DNA of 64,000 bases from Cronobacter turicensis z3032 (GCA_000027065.2 FN543094.1:1-64000), one strand, 5' to 3'. Numbered from the stretch's first letter, positions 26,639 to 36,263 are shown. The notes: generated from the letters alone by a model not told the origin. Program-made: numbers and translations.

Positions 26639-27029
26639 TATCCACGTGATCCTCAGCAATACGCCAGGCGCGCTGGCCGCGCTGGGTACGCTGCTCGGTA
26701 AAAGCGGCGTCGGTCTTGAAGGCGGCGGCGTCTTTTCATTTGCGCACGAGAGCCACGCGCATTTTCTGGTGGAAGACGGCGAAACGGCGCAGCGGGTGTT
26801 GCAGGACGCCGGATTTACGGTGCGCCACGTCGCCCGTCCGCTTATCCGCAAGCTGCCGCAGGCGCGTCCGGGCGAGCTTGGCGAGATAGCCCGGGCGCTG
26901 GCAGATGGCGGCGTGAATATTCTTGTGCAGTACAGCGATCACGCCAACCGGTTGATTCTTGTGACCGACAACCACGAACAGGCGGAAAAGGTAACCAGAC
27001 CATGGGCAGTCCCGGACGAAACCCCCTGA
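26631..27029 (+). CDS. ACT-domain protein
   Basis: 132 residues starting within the end of the ABM gene. It contains two ACT-like beta-alpha-beta units: IHVILSNTPGALAALGTLLG at the N-terminus and GELGEIARALADGGVNILVQ in the second half, ending in YSDHANRLILVTDN. ACT domains bind amino acids or related ligands. It overlaps the next (ArsR) gene by 28 bases. Its role is not known; a ligand sensor for the operon is one possibility. Confidence 0.75.
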   Translation: MYDIHVILSNTPGALAALGTLLGKSGVGLEGGGVFSFAHESHAHFLVEDGETAQRVLQDAGFTVRHVARPLIRKLPQARPGELGEIARALADGGVNILVQYSDHANRLILVTDNHEQAEKVTRPWAVPDETP

Positions 27030-27727
27030 CAGACGCCGACACGGCGCCAGGGCTTGAGCAGGCGATGTCGGGCGTCGCGGCGGCCATGGCCGATCCCTCG
27101 CGCGTCACGATGCTCTGCGCGCTGATGGATGGCAGGGCGTGGACCGCGACGGAGCTCAGCGCGGTGGCGGATATTGCGCCGTCCACCGCGAGCGCGCATC
27201 TCGCGCGCCTGCTGGGCCACGGGCTGGTGGTCTGCCTCTCTCAGGGGCGGCACCGCTACTACCGGCTGGCGGGGCATGACATCGCCGGGCTGCTGGAGAC
27301 GCTGATGGGTGTTTCCATGAGTCCTCGCCGCCAGCCTGCGACCCGTACGCCGGGGCATTTACGCCACGCGCGCACCTGCTATGACCATCTGGCGGGCGAA
27401 CTCGCCGTGCAGCTCTATGCGTTTATGCTGGAAGAAAAATGGCTGACGCCGGATGGCGACGCGCTCACGCCGTTCGGGCGCGAGCGCTTTGCGGCGCTTG
27501 GCGTGCCGCTCAGTCCAAAGCCCAGACGCAAAGCGTGCTGCCCGTGTCTCGACTGGAGTGAGCGGCGTTATCATCTGGGCGGCGATGCTGGCGCGGCTTT
27601 ACTCACGCTGTTTGTGCAACAGGGCTGGGTTCTGAGAACGCCGGGCTACCGGGAAGTGACCGTCACCGCCGCCGGGCGCGGCGCGCTGCGTCGCGTCTTC
27701 GCCATTGATAGCGAGGTAACAGTCTGA
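27002..27727 (+). CDS. ArsR/SmtB-type winged-helix regulator
   Basis: 241 residues, longer than simple ArsR proteins. The N-terminal wHTH (about 20-100) has GVAAAMADPSRVTMLCALMD and IAPSTASAHLARLLGHGLVV. The extra C-terminal domain contains KPRRKACCPCLDWSERRYHL, a Cys-rich stretch that could bind metal or sense redox. It is the last gene of the ABM-ACT operon and probably controls it. Confidence 0.83.
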   Translation: MGSPGRNPLTDADTAPGLEQAMSGVAAAMADPSRVTMLCALMDGRAWTATELSAVADIAPSTASAHLARLLGHGLVVCLSQGRHRYYRLAGHDIAGLLETLMGVSMSPRRQPATRTPGHLRHARTCYDHLAGELAVQLYAFMLEEKWLTPDGDALTPFGRERFAALGVPLSPKPRRKACCPCLDWSERRYHLGGDAGAALLTLFVQQGWVLRTPGYREVTVTAAGRGALRRVFAIDSEVTV

Positions 27728-27808
27728 AAACCTCGCGATAATTCATCGTGCCGTCATGTAAACACTATACTTATCAACCCTGGACCATCGCTAAATGAGG
27801 AACCACTG

Positions 27809-28630
27809 ATGAGCACAATCAAGACGCAGGACGGCACGCAGATCTATTACAAAGACTGGGGCGCAGGCAAACCGGTGCTGTTCAGCCACGGCTGGCCGCT
27901 GGATGCGGACATGTGGGACAGCCAGATGAATTTTCTGGCGGAGCGCGGCTACCGCGTGATTGCGTTTGACCGTCGCGGCTTCGGGCGTTCCGATCAGCCG
28001 TGGAACGGCTATAACTACGACACTTTTGCTTCTGACATTAACGACCTCATTCAGGCGCTGGATCTCCAGGACGTAACGCTGGTGGGTTTCTCTATGGGCG
28101 GCGGCGATGTGGCGCGCTATATCGGCAAATACGGCACCACACGCATTGCGGCGCTGGTGCTGCTGGGCGCGGTGACGCCGGTGTTCGGTAAGATCGGCGA
28201 TTACAGCCAGGGCGTGGATCTTTCCGTCTTTGACGGTATTCGCGACGGCCTGCGCAAAGATCGCGCGCAGTTTATCAGTGATTTCGCCGCGACGTTCTAC
28301 GGCACCAACGCAGGCCAGACGGTGTCGGAAGGCGTGCTGACCCAGACGCTGAATATCGCGCTGCTGGCCTCGCTGAAAGGAACTATCGACTGCGTCACCG
28401 CGTTCTCGGAAACCGACTTCCGCGGCGACCTGCAAAAAGTGGATGTGCCGACGCTTGTGATCCACGGCAGCAACGACCAGGTCGTGCCGTTTGAATCCAC
28501 CGGTAAAGTGGCGGCAGAGATGATCGCTAATGCTGAACTGAAAGTGTACGACAACGGCCCGCACGGCTTTGCCGTCACGCATCAGGACCAGCTGAACGAC
28601 GATCTGCTGGCGTTCCTGAAATCCCTTTAA
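27809..28630 (+). CDS. alpha/beta hydrolase (non-heme chloroperoxidase type)
   Basis: 273 residues. The fold is classic: oxyanion stretch FSHGWPLDADMW, FDRRGFGRSDQPW, nucleophile elbow GFSMGG with Ser95, Asp223 in HGSNDQVVP and His252 in NGPHGFAVTH. These residues match perhydrolase/chloroperoxidase-type esterases. A GAGGAACC site precedes the ATG. It is not linked to a regulator. Natural substrate unknown. Confidence 0.9.
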   Translation: MSTIKTQDGTQIYYKDWGAGKPVLFSHGWPLDADMWDSQMNFLAERGYRVIAFDRRGFGRSDQPWNGYNYDTFASDINDLIQALDLQDVTLVGFSMGGGDVARYIGKYGTTRIAALVLLGAVTPVFGKIGDYSQGVDLSVFDGIRDGLRKDRAQFISDFAATFYGTNAGQTVSEGVLTQTLNIALLASLKGTIDCVTAFSETDFRGDLQKVDVPTLVIHGSNDQVVPFESTGKVAAEMIANAELKVYDNGPHGFAVTHQDQLNDDLLAFLKSL

Positions 28631-28641
28631 ACGCTTTTCTC

Positions 28642-28666
28642 CGCTGGCCGGTTTTTCCGGCCAGCG
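28642..28666. terminator. terminator-like hairpin between convergent genes
   Basis: A perfect 10-bp stem CGCTGGCCGG/CCGGCCAGCG has a TTTTT loop and lies between the hydrolase and PTS stop codons. There is no T tract after it, so it may block readthrough or protect 3' ends. Confidence 0.5.
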
Positions 28667-28679
28667 CATCAAGCCGGCA

Positions 28680-30056
28680 TTACGCCTGCCCGGTCGCGTC
28701 CTTACCCACCAGCACGGTGGTGAGCACGAAGGACATCACCAGCGCCATGGCGACGCCCGACAGGGCAAAGATGAAATACGGGCCGATATAGGCAGGCAGA
28801 CTAAAAATACTCGACAAAATGTACCCGTAAAGCCGCACGCCAAAGAAAGCGATAAAGGCCGAGGCCAGCGAGCTTGCGATCGTGGCCGAGATAAAGGCTT
28901 TTTTATAGCGCGTCAGTACGCCAAACAGCGCGGGTTCGGTAATGCCGAGCAGCGCGGAAATCGCCGCTGACAGCGTGACGGTTTTCTCCTGGCGGTCTTT
29001 ACTCAGGCGCCAGATGGCAAACGTCGAACCGGCAATCGCCATGTTGGCCATAAACATCATCGGCATCAGCATGTCGTAGCCGCGCTCGCTGAAGTTTTGC
29101 AGCGCTATCGGCGTCATGGCGTGGTGCATACCGGTCAGAACGGCAACCGGGCGAATGGCGCCGACAATCAACCCGGCAAAACTCGCCGATACGCTGAACA
29201 GCCCTTCAATAAACAGCGCCAGCCCTTTGCCTAACCAGATCCCAATCGGGCCTATCACCACCAGGGCCGCCAGCGCGCCGATAAACAGCGTCAGGGTGGG
29301 CGTAAACACGGTTTTCAGCACGTCAGGCATAATGCTGTCGACCCAGCGATGGATATAGCTCAGGGCCAGGATCGAGAAAATCACCGGGATGACGCTCGCC
29401 GAATAGTTAAACACCGACACCGGGATGGCATTGAGCAGCCAGAGCGCGCTGACCGCGCCTTCCTGATGCGTCGCCAGCGCTTTGGCCGCCTCTATCAGCG
29501 ACGGGTACATCAGACACGCCGCGACGGCTGCCGCCAGGTACTCATTGACCTTAAAGATTTTGGCGGCGGAAACGGCGAGGAAAAACGGCAGGAAGTAAAA
29601 TACGCCGCTCGCGATCAGATCGATGATCATCACCGTATCGCTTTTCGCGGACACGACTTTCAGCGCGATTAACCCGGCCAGCAAGCCCTTGATCATCCCG
29701 GCGCCGGCGATGGCTGGCACGATCGGGCCGAATACCCCGGAGACGGTATCCATAAAGAGCGAAATCAGGCCCTTGCGCCCTTTGGCGGGTGCCGTGGCGG
29801 CGGCCGGGTTATCGCCAAGCGCGGCGAGCATCTGTTCGTACCAGCTATTGACCTTTGGGCCGATGATGACCTGGAACTGATCGCTCTGGCGCTGCGCGCC
29901 CAGCACGCCGGGCAGCTTTTTTATCGCCGTCTGATCGACTTTTTCATCATCAACTAAATCGAAGCGCAGCCGCGTCATACAGTGCCAGACTTTATTAATA
30001 TTCCCCTGGCCGCCCACCAGACGAATAATATTATTGATGGCTTCTTGCGTCCCCAT
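28680..30056 (-). CDS. PTS EIIBC, glucose/beta-glucoside superfamily
   Basis: 458 residues. The EIIB domain (about 1-85) has the phosphorylated Cys26 in VWHCMTRLRF. The EIIC domain (about 105-455) has ten or so helices with [13 protein letters not shown] and the GITEPALFG loop. The EIIA domain is absent, so phosphate must come from another protein such as Crr. It is divergent from an RspA-type dehydratase gene. The sugar is probably one that the dehydratase pathway can use, which is inference. Confidence 0.88.
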   Translation of the reverse strand: MGTQEAINNIIRLVGGQGNINKVWHCMTRLRFDLVDDEKVDQTAIKKLPGVLGAQRQSDQFQVIIGPKVNSWYEQMLAALGDNPAAATAPAKGRKGLISLFMDTVSGVFGPIVPAIAGAGMIKGLLAGLIALKVVSAKSDTVMIIDLIASGVFYFLPFFLAVSAAKIFKVNEYLAAAVAACLMYPSLIEAAKALATHQEGAVSALWLLNAIPVSVFNYSASVIPVIFSILALSYIHRWVDSIMPDVLKTVFTPTLTLFIGALAALVVIGPIGIWLGKGLALFIEGLFSVSASFAGLIVGAIRPVAVLTGMHHAMTPIALQNFSERGYDMLMPMMFMANMAIAGSTFAIWRLSKDRQEKTVTLSAAISALLGITEPALFGVLTRYKKAFISATIASSLASAFIAFFGVRLYGYILSSIFSLPAYIGPYFIFALSGVAMALVMSFVLTTVLVGKDATGQA

Positions 30057-30140
30057 AAAGACTCCTGCCGTATGTTGTTGTCGTTTTAATGGTCCTCTGA
30101 AGGATAATTAAACCCCACTAACAAAACAAACCAATAAAAG

Positions 30141-30168
30141 TTGACATTGTTCACACCTTTCCTATGTA
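30141..30168 (+). promoter_or_regulatory. promoter for the rspA-like gene
   Basis: TTGACA at 30141-30146 and TATGTA at 30163-30168 with a 16-base spacer, about 170 bases upstream of the start. The AT-rich 279-base divergent region could also hold the GntR operator, but no clear inverted repeat was fixed. Confidence 0.5.
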
Positions 30169-30335
30169 AAAGGGTTTTGGTGGCGTATTCAGTGAAATTG
30201 GTATGGTTTATTAATGACTTTAAGGCGGAATAGCTGACCAAAATAAATAGTCAAAAAAAGGGTTTACCCGTCAATATTTTTAGGGCCATGATATTCCCAT
30301 GACGTATTCCCACAGCGCTGTAAAGGAGTTATTTC

Positions 30336-31535
30336 GTGACGCCTGTGATAATCAAAAATATCGAATGTTTTATTACCCGCCCGGACAGACATAATCTGGT
30401 GACGGTTCGTGTAACGACCGACCAGGGCGTGACGGGGCACGGTTGCGCGACGTTCCAGCAACGGCCGCTGGCAGTCAAAACGCTCGTGGAGGAGTATTTA
30501 CAGCCGCTGCTGACGGGTCGCGATGCGAATAACATTGAAGATCTGTGGCAGATGATGAACGTTAACGCCTACTGGCGTAACGGTCCGGTGATGAACAACG
30601 CGATTTCGGGCGTCGATATGGCGCTGTGGGATATTAAAAGCCAGCTCGCCGGCATGCCGCTGTATCAGCTTTTTGGCGGCAAATCCCGTGACGCCATCCC
30701 GGCGTACAGCCACGCCAGCGGCGACACGCTGGACGCGCTCTTTGCGTCAGTAGATGCGCTCATCGAAAAAGGCTATCGCCATATCCGCTGTCAGCTCGGT
30801 TTTTACGGCGGCACGGCTTCTGGCCTTCATGCGCCGGAAAATCCCACGCCTGGCGCCTGGTTCGATCAGCAGGAATATATGAGCAATACCGTCGATATGT
30901 TCCGCGCGCTGCGTGAGAAATATGGCTGGAAGCTACATATTCTGCATGACGTTCACGAGCGCCTGTTCCCGCAGCAGGCTATACAGCTCGCCAAACAGCT
31001 GGAGCCTTACCAGCCCTATTTTATTGAGGATATTCTGCCGCCCCAGCAGAGCGCCTGGCTGGAACAGGTGCGCCAGCACAGCTGCGTGCCGCTGGCGATG
31101 GGCGAGCTCTTTAATAACCCGAGCGAATGGCACGATCTGATTGTTAACCGCCGTATCGACTTTATCCGCTGCCATGTCTCGCAAATCGGCGGGATCACCC
31201 CGGCGCTGAAGCTGGCGCATCTGTGTCAGGCGTTCGGCGTGCGCCTCGCCTGGCATGGCCCTGGCGATATGACGCCGGTTGGCGTGGCGGTGAACACGCA
31301 TTTAAATATTCATCTGCATAACGCGGCCATTCAGGAGTTCATTCCCCGCTCGGCCATGACGGACAAGATTTTCCCGGGCGCGCCTGAGGTCAAAGACGGC
31401 TTTATCTATCCGCCGGTCAACGCCGGCATTGGGGTGGGATTCAACGAGGAACTGGCGCGGGCGCATCCAGTGATGTATCGCCCGCATGAATGGACGCAAA
31501 GCCGCCTGCCGGACGGCACCCTTCACACGCCCTGA
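30336..31535 (+). CDS. rspA: RspA-type sugar-acid dehydratase (enolase superfamily)
   Basis: 399 residues, the length of E. coli RspA. Mandelate racemase-type N-terminal capping domain, then the barrel with metal ligands in [20 protein letters not shown] and [32 protein letters not shown] is characteristic. Family members dehydrate mannonate or gluconate or have no known activity. It sits between the EIIBC gene (divergent) and a GntR regulator whose 3' end overlaps it by 13 bases. Confidence 0.85.
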   Translation: MTPVIIKNIECFITRPDRHNLVTVRVTTDQGVTGHGCATFQQRPLAVKTLVEEYLQPLLTGRDANNIEDLWQMMNVNAYWRNGPVMNNAISGVDMALWDIKSQLAGMPLYQLFGGKSRDAIPAYSHASGDTLDALFASVDALIEKGYRHIRCQLGFYGGTASGLHAPENPTPGAWFDQQEYMSNTVDMFRALREKYGWKLHILHDVHERLFPQQAIQLAKQLEPYQPYFIEDILPPQQSAWLEQVRQHSCVPLAMGELFNNPSEWHDLIVNRRIDFIRCHVSQIGGITPALKLAHLCQAFGVRLAWHGPGDMTPVGVAVNTHLNIHLHNAAIQEFIPRSAMTDKIFPGAPEVKDGFIYPPVNAGIGVGFNEELARAHPVMYRPHEWTQSRLPDGTLHTP

Positions 31536-32242
31536 TTCTGGCGGCGGGTTAAGGTGTCACGGTTATAGGGGATGACATAGGTGCAGGTATAATTGATATC
31601 AATAATATCGCTCACCTCAAAGACGCGCCCGCCCTCCAGAATGCCGCGATTATTAATGTGCATCGCCGGGCTGCCTTTCTTGCAGCCCAGTAATACCGCC
31701 TGTTCGCGGCTCACGCTTACGGCGCGGTAGGTGGTCAGCATGTGGGAAATCGTCAGCCCTTTGCCCAACACATATTGCTGAATGGAATGCTCAATCGCCT
31801 GCTGATTCAGGTCGGGAAAATCCGCGACCGGCAGACTGGAAATTTCCAGCTGCACCGGCGCGTCATCGACATAGCGCAGGCGGCAAAAATGCCAGATAAA
31901 ACTCTCTTCACCGATACCAAAAATCTGCTGCGCCGCTTTGTCCGGGCGCTTTTTATGCAGGCTAAGCATGCGGTAGCGGATTTGATCGAAGCGTTTTTCG
32001 GTGATCGAGTTGTATACCAGCGGGTTATTGCGCGCCTGCTCGTTGATCCAGGCGCCTGAGCCCTGAACAATCCGCACGACGCCGATGCTCACCAGTTTTT
32101 CCAGCGCCTGGCGAATGGTAAAACGCGAGACGCCATACTCTTCAGCTAACTGTCTTTCCGGCGACAGTTTTCGCGGGCCCGGCGTGGTGTCCTGGTAGAT
32201 TTTGCTGAGCAGATCCTGGGTCACAAACTCTTTTTTATTCAT
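31523..32242 (-). CDS. GntR/UTRA transcriptional regulator
   Basis: 239 residues from the ATG at 32242, with AGG upstream; the frame is open further. The N-terminal GntR wHTH has [20 protein letters not shown] (about 32-51). The C-terminal UTRA domain includes [19 protein letters not shown] and [16 protein letters not shown]. It is probably the local regulator of the EIIBC and RspA-type genes, with a phosphorylated sugar as effector. Confidence 0.85.
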   Translation of the reverse strand: MNKKEFVTQDLLSKIYQDTTPGPRKLSPERQLAEEYGVSRFTIRQALEKLVSIGVVRIVQGSGAWINEQARNNPLVYNSITEKRFDQIRYRMLSLHKKRPDKAAQQIFGIGEESFIWHFCRLRYVDDAPVQLEISSLPVADFPDLNQQAIEHSIQQYVLGKGLTISHMLTTYRAVSVSREQAVLLGCKKGSPAMHINNRGILEGGRVFEVSDIIDINYTCTYVIPYNRDTLTRRQNQGV

Positions 32243-32609
32243 TACCTTTACCTGCATAACATCGGCGGGCGTCGCAGGGGGTAAGAGTATCACCGGACGG
32301 CGTTATTTTCAGTCTGCCGTAAGAAAGTCTGTGGAGTGAATCGCTGTGGGTACGCGTGAGGCGAGCCGTCGGTGAAGGCCGACGGCGCTATCTCACGGGG
32401 AACGTGTCGATAACGACCGCTGGCAGCTTATTTTTCATCAGGGAACGCCTGCTGTCTGATCCGTTATCTGTAATGTTACCGTTAACGGTGTGAGCACTTG
32501 CTCCATACTGTTAAATTATTGTCACCAGACGGGCTCCAGCCCCTCCAGAAACGGCGGGCAGTACCGATAACCCCTGAAGCAACGTTGGTTATTTCCGGGG
32601 AACCGTTTC
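32243..32609. other. 367-base intergenic region with a long hairpin
   Basis: Contains a compound stem at 32355-32397: CGTGAG and CTCACG outside, GCCGTCGG/CCGACGGC inside with loop TGAAGG. It also holds the palindrome ACCGTTAACGGT near 32480. No T tract follows the stem, and no protein frame is credible. It may be a structured leader, a small RNA or a repeat element. Confidence 0.4.
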
Positions 32610-34187
32610 GTGACTCTCAGGCAGTTTATTTCTTACCGTCTTGGGTTGAGCACTTCGCTTGGCCGAAGCCTGGCTGTCTTACTTCTGTTCCTCCTGGTGG
32701 GCGGGATCGGCACGAACATACTGGTGTTTATGCACTCCTGGGACGATGAGATAGCACAGGCGGCAAACAAGGCCGTTAACCTCTCTGTCGCTCAGGTGCG
32801 TCAGGCGGAAGACACCTTTATGGCGGTCGGCCAGACGCTTGATGACGTGCGCACTACGGTGGGCGCAGGCCAGGCCTCGACCTACCACAACTATCTGGTG
32901 CGGCTGAAAGCGCGCCAGCCGCTGCTCGACGGGCTCTATTTCTATAATGCGCAGGGAATGATTAAAGGCTCATCTTCCGGCATTACAGGCATTCCGGAAG
33001 ACATTACGCACAAGGATTTTTTCCGCTTTCATGATGAAAATCGCCAGACCGGCATTCATATCGGGCGTGTGATTAAAAGCCTGGCGTCGGATGAACTGGT
33101 GATCCCGGTGTCGGTGCGGGTCAACGATCTCAGCGGCGGTTTTGCGGGCGTGGTGCTCGCCACCGTTAAGCTTGAGTACTTCCAGCGCTTTTACAGTTAT
33201 TTTGAACTCGGCCCGCGCGATATGCTGGCGCTACTGCTGACCGATGGCTCGGTACTTTGCGTGCGTCCTTACGATAAAGCAAAAATCGACATGAATATTT
33301 CCGGGAGCCCGCTGTTTACCCGCGAGCTTATCCGGGCCGATCGCGGAACCGGCACCTGGGTGGCGTCGCTGGATCACATCGAAAGAGTATTTGGCTTTGC
33401 CCGCACGGAAAAACTGCCGCTGGTGGTGGTCGCCGGTTACGATCGTGCGGAAGTGCGTATGCACTGGCTGCGCAATAATCTGCCGGGCCTGCTCTCCAAC
33501 TTTATGCTGCTGCTGGGGTTTCTGGTGTTCAGTTCCGTGGTGTTTCGCAAGGTGCGCAGCAGCATTCGCGATCAGCAGGAGCTCAAACAGCTGCGTGACG
33601 AACTCCTGAAAGCCAACCAGACCTTTAAATCGATGGCGATGGCCGACAGCCTGACGGGGCTTGCCAACCGCCGTAAATTCGACACCACGCTTGCGAAAGT
33701 GCTGGCGGATTCCGCCACGTCAGGAAGCCCGGTATCGCTGATTATGCTCGATATCGATTTCTTCAAGCGCTACAACGACAGCCGCGGCCATGCCGCTGGC
33801 GACGCCTGCCTGCGGCTTATCGGTAATACCCTGCAAATGGTGACGCTGCGTACCTGCGATCTGGTGGCGCGTTACGGCGGGGAGGAGTTCGCGATAGTGC
33901 TGCCGGAGACGACCGGCGAAGAGGCGCTGGCGCTGGCGCAGCGGGCGGTCAGCATGATCCGGGATAAACATCTGCCGCACCCGTCGACGGATCTGCCGGA
34001 GCAGGTCGTGACCATCAGCGCCGGTTGCCATACGGTCAGGGGCAATGGACGTGAAGACGCGTTCAGCGTACTCATCCGCGGTGCCGACACCGCGCTCTAT
34101 CTGGCGAAGAATCGCGGGCGTAATCAGGCGTTTCGCCTGCCAAATACTATCGCCACCGGCAATGACAAATCCATCTATGCCGCCTGA
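32610..34187 (+). CDS. membrane diguanylate cyclase (sensor-GGDEF)
   Basis: 525 residues from a GTG start with GGGGA upstream. TM1 (about 17-38), a periplasmic Cache-like sensor (about 45-285), TM2 (about 290-310), then a GGDEF domain (about 345-505). The active site is RYGGEEFAIVLPE, and metal-binding Asp are in LIMLDIDFFKRYND. It should make cyclic-di-GMP. An inhibitory RxxD site is not obvious. The BLUF-EAL protein elsewhere in the window is catalytically degenerate. Confidence 0.92.
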   Translation: MTLRQFISYRLGLSTSLGRSLAVLLLFLLVGGIGTNILVFMHSWDDEIAQAANKAVNLSVAQVRQAEDTFMAVGQTLDDVRTTVGAGQASTYHNYLVRLKARQPLLDGLYFYNAQGMIKGSSSGITGIPEDITHKDFFRFHDENRQTGIHIGRVIKSLASDELVIPVSVRVNDLSGGFAGVVLATVKLEYFQRFYSYFELGPRDMLALLLTDGSVLCVRPYDKAKIDMNISGSPLFTRELIRADRGTGTWVASLDHIERVFGFARTEKLPLVVVAGYDRAEVRMHWLRNNLPGLLSNFMLLLGFLVFSSVVFRKVRSSIRDQQELKQLRDELLKANQTFKSMAMADSLTGLANRRKFDTTLAKVLADSATSGSPVSLIMLDIDFFKRYNDSRGHAAGDACLRLIGNTLQMVTLRTCDLVARYGGEEFAIVLPETTGEEALALAQRAVSMIRDKHLPHPSTDLPEQVVTISAGCHTVRGNGREDAFSVLIRGADTALYLAKNRGRNQAFRLPNTIATGNDKSIYAA

Positions 34188-34225
34188 CCCTCTGCTGTCA
34201 GACCAGAGGGAAGCCGAAGAAAGAC

Positions 34226-34272
34226 AACGCGCCCCGTCAGGACAGCCTCCTCTGGCGGGGCGTCATTTTTTA
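34226..34272 (+). terminator. rho-independent terminator of the diguanylate cyclase gene
   Basis: Stem CGCCCCG-T-CAG paired with CTG-G-CGGGGCG, then ATTTTTTA, about 40 bases past the stop codon. Confidence 0.75.
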
Positions 34273-34823
34273 TGAGCCGCCTTATCCGCTCCAGTTGCAG
34301 TACCCTGACAGGCGCTTTTTCGGACGGATTATTGTGGTGGGCTCCCATTAAGATTGCACTGAATTAGCGAAGCGGTATTTTTGATGGCAACTAATAACAT
34401 TGTTAATATTTCATTTTCTAATGAAAATTGATGTTTAAGATAAATCGCAGGTTCAGTGTTTTCCTTCCGCAAAGACAAGTGTAAAACTATATTGTTTTCA
34501 AAGGTATTATTTTGCAGGCAACGTAACGGCAGACAATATGATAATTTTTCCTTATTAATATTAATAAGTCTCTTTGTGGCGCATTTTTGGGCTGGTTTCT
34601 TTTTTTTGTGAGCCGCGACACATTCACTCTCCCGTCGGGTGCAATCTTCCGGCAATAAAAATGAAACAAATACACGATATACGCGGAAATAATTCGAATG
34701 AGATTCGTCTTAATTTCCGGGGCGGTATTGTTTAGCCTTTTGAATAAATTTACAGTGAAACCGAATTATTTGCCTCCGGGCTCTGCTTATTCTCACCTGC
34801 TATCTGATAACAAGGAGTATTAC
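34273..34823. other. AT-rich leader region of hcp
   Basis: About 550 AT-rich bases unlike the flanking DNA. A minus-strand frame (34329-34655) and a plus-strand frame opening at 34698 exist, but neither has family features. The plus frame runs into hcp, whose real start at 34824 has AAGGAG. The low GC suggests H-NS-type silencing or recent acquisition. Confidence 0.45.
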
Positions 34824-35306
34824 ATGGCTATTGATATGTTCCTGAAAGTGGAAGGCGTTACTGGCGAATCTAAAGATGCCAACCATGCCAGCTGGATCGA
34901 TGTGCTTTCTTTTAACTGGGGCGCAGCGCAGCCGGGAAATATGGCTGTGGGTGGCGGCGGTGGCGCCGGTAAAGTTAACTTTCAGGATTTAGCCGTGCAG
35001 GCCATTGTGGATAAAGGCACGCCCGCAATTCTGAAATTCTGCGCCAGCGGTAAGCACGTCAATAAGGTTGAGCTTTCTGTCTGTAAAGCCGGTGGTCAGC
35101 AGGTGGAATATTCAAAAATCGTTCTTGAAGATGTGCTGGTAACCCGCACCGAATTTACCGGCGTCGGTCAAACCGATACGGTACTGGTAAATTACTACTT
35201 CCAGGCCGCGAAAGTGAATTTCCATTACTGGGAACAGTCGAATCAGGGCACCAAAGGCGCTGAAACCAAAGCTGGCTGGGATATTAAACAGAATAAAGAA
35301 CTCTGA
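34824..35306 (+). CDS. hcp: type VI secretion tube protein Hcp (orphan)
   Basis: 160 residues from the ATG at 34824 with AAGGAG nine bases upstream. Recognised as Hcp by MAIDMFLKVEGVTGESKDAN, the ASWIDVLSFNWGA strand and the C-terminal VNYYFQAAKVNFHYWEQS. Hcp hexamers form the T6SS tube and can carry small effectors in their lumen. No other T6SS structural gene is in the window, so it is an orphan copy. It is followed 18 bases later by a 312-residue protein that may be its cargo. Confidence 0.93.
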   Translation: MAIDMFLKVEGVTGESKDANHASWIDVLSFNWGAAQPGNMAVGGGGGAGKVNFQDLAVQAIVDKGTPAILKFCASGKHVNKVELSVCKAGGQQVEYSKIVLEDVLVTRTEFTGVGQTDTVLVNYYFQAAKVNFHYWEQSNQGTKGAETKAGWDIKQNKEL

Positions 35307-35324
35307 TAAAAAAGGAGTGGCAAG

Positions 35325-36263
35325 ATGGCAGAAATTAACTCCATGATAAATGCCCTTCTTTCCGATCGGTCCCACTTTAATGAACAAGAAATACATACTA
35401 TTATCGACTTCGTGAATGAACTCGATGATGACATGCTGTATCAGTTTGAAAATGCTGAAGAACGCAGCGTGATGTATAGCTATGAGCAATTACTGGCCAG
35501 CTCCCGCCCTGTTGGCGTCAATAACGGCGGGCGCGATCTGGAAATGGGATTACTCAATTCCGGACCGAATAATACTATTCAGAATAACCGGCAGTTCTTT
35601 GACCAGTATAATACCCGCGTTCCTCGTATGGGCGGGCGCGGGGGCAACATTTATAATGAAGCCACTAAAATCAGCTATGATTTTGCCGGTAAAATTATCA
35701 CAGGGCTTGGCGGGATGTTTGGCGCGTCCGCCGGTGTCGCCGCGACGGTCACATCCGGTAGCGCCGCGGCAAACGCGGCTTCGTCCCTGGGCGTGCGCAC
35801 CGCATTTCTGGCCGCAGGGGGTGTTTGCGGCGTCGTGGGCGGGGTACTGGTGCTCCTGCGCAATACGTTGTCGGACAGACAGACGGCGAATAACAAACGC
35901 TTTCTGGAAACCGTCAAAAAAGCCGTGAAAGTGCGTAATAAAGTGAATAAGTTTTTCGAAGAGACCAATAACAAGGTGGTGAAAGATCCGGCAAAGGCGA
36001 AAACACAGCTTGATTCCGGTCTGGCCTCACATCCGGCCCGCTTTGCGGCAGGCCCTGGCGGCTCGACGGTTTACGCCGATTTGTCGCCGGTCGAAAAACT
36101 CATCACCGAGGATTTCGCGACGCAGCACTATGATATCCGCTCAAAAGTGGTTATCAGTCGTGGCAATCCGTGGCACATCACGCTCAATACGCTGCGCGGC
36201 GGCACTAAGCAGTTTTCTCAGGAAGAGATGACCGTTCTGCAGAATATCGCAAGCCGGTTGTAA
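35325..36263 (+). CDS. unknown protein downstream of hcp; candidate T6SS effector
   Basis: 312 residues, with AAGGAG before the ATG. Residues 1-55 are acidic and helical. Residues 120-178 are Gly/Ala-rich and hydrophobic (KIITGLGGMFGASAGVAATV, GGVCGVVGGVLVLL), like membrane-inserting hairpins. Residues 184-225 are a basic, Lys/Asn-rich helix. The C-terminus (235-312) is mixed. No enzymatic motif is seen. Placement directly after hcp is typical of Hcp cargo, and the hydrophobic part suggests a pore-forming effector. No clear immunity gene follows. Confidence 0.6.
   Translation: MAEINSMINALLSDRSHFNEQEIHTIIDFVNELDDDMLYQFENAEERSVMYSYEQLLASSRPVGVNNGGRDLEMGLLNSGPNNTIQNNRQFFDQYNTRVPRMGGRGGNIYNEATKISYDFAGKIITGLGGMFGASAGVAATVTSGSAAANAASSLGVRTAFLAAGGVCGVVGGVLVLLRNTLSDRQTANNKRFLETVKKAVKVRNKVNKFFEETNNKVVKDPAKAKTQLDSGLASHPARFAAGPGGSTVYADLSPVEKLITEDFATQHYDIRSKVVISRGNPWHITLNTLRGGTKQFSQEEMTVLQNIASRL

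Noticed and set aside
27791-28672. Minus-strand 293-codon open frame
   Set aside because: Shadow of the alpha/beta hydrolase, which has all catalytic residues.
34329-34655. Minus-strand 108-codon ORF in the AT-rich region before hcp
   Set aside because: No ribosome site, no family features and odd composition; it reads like chance in AT-rich DNA.
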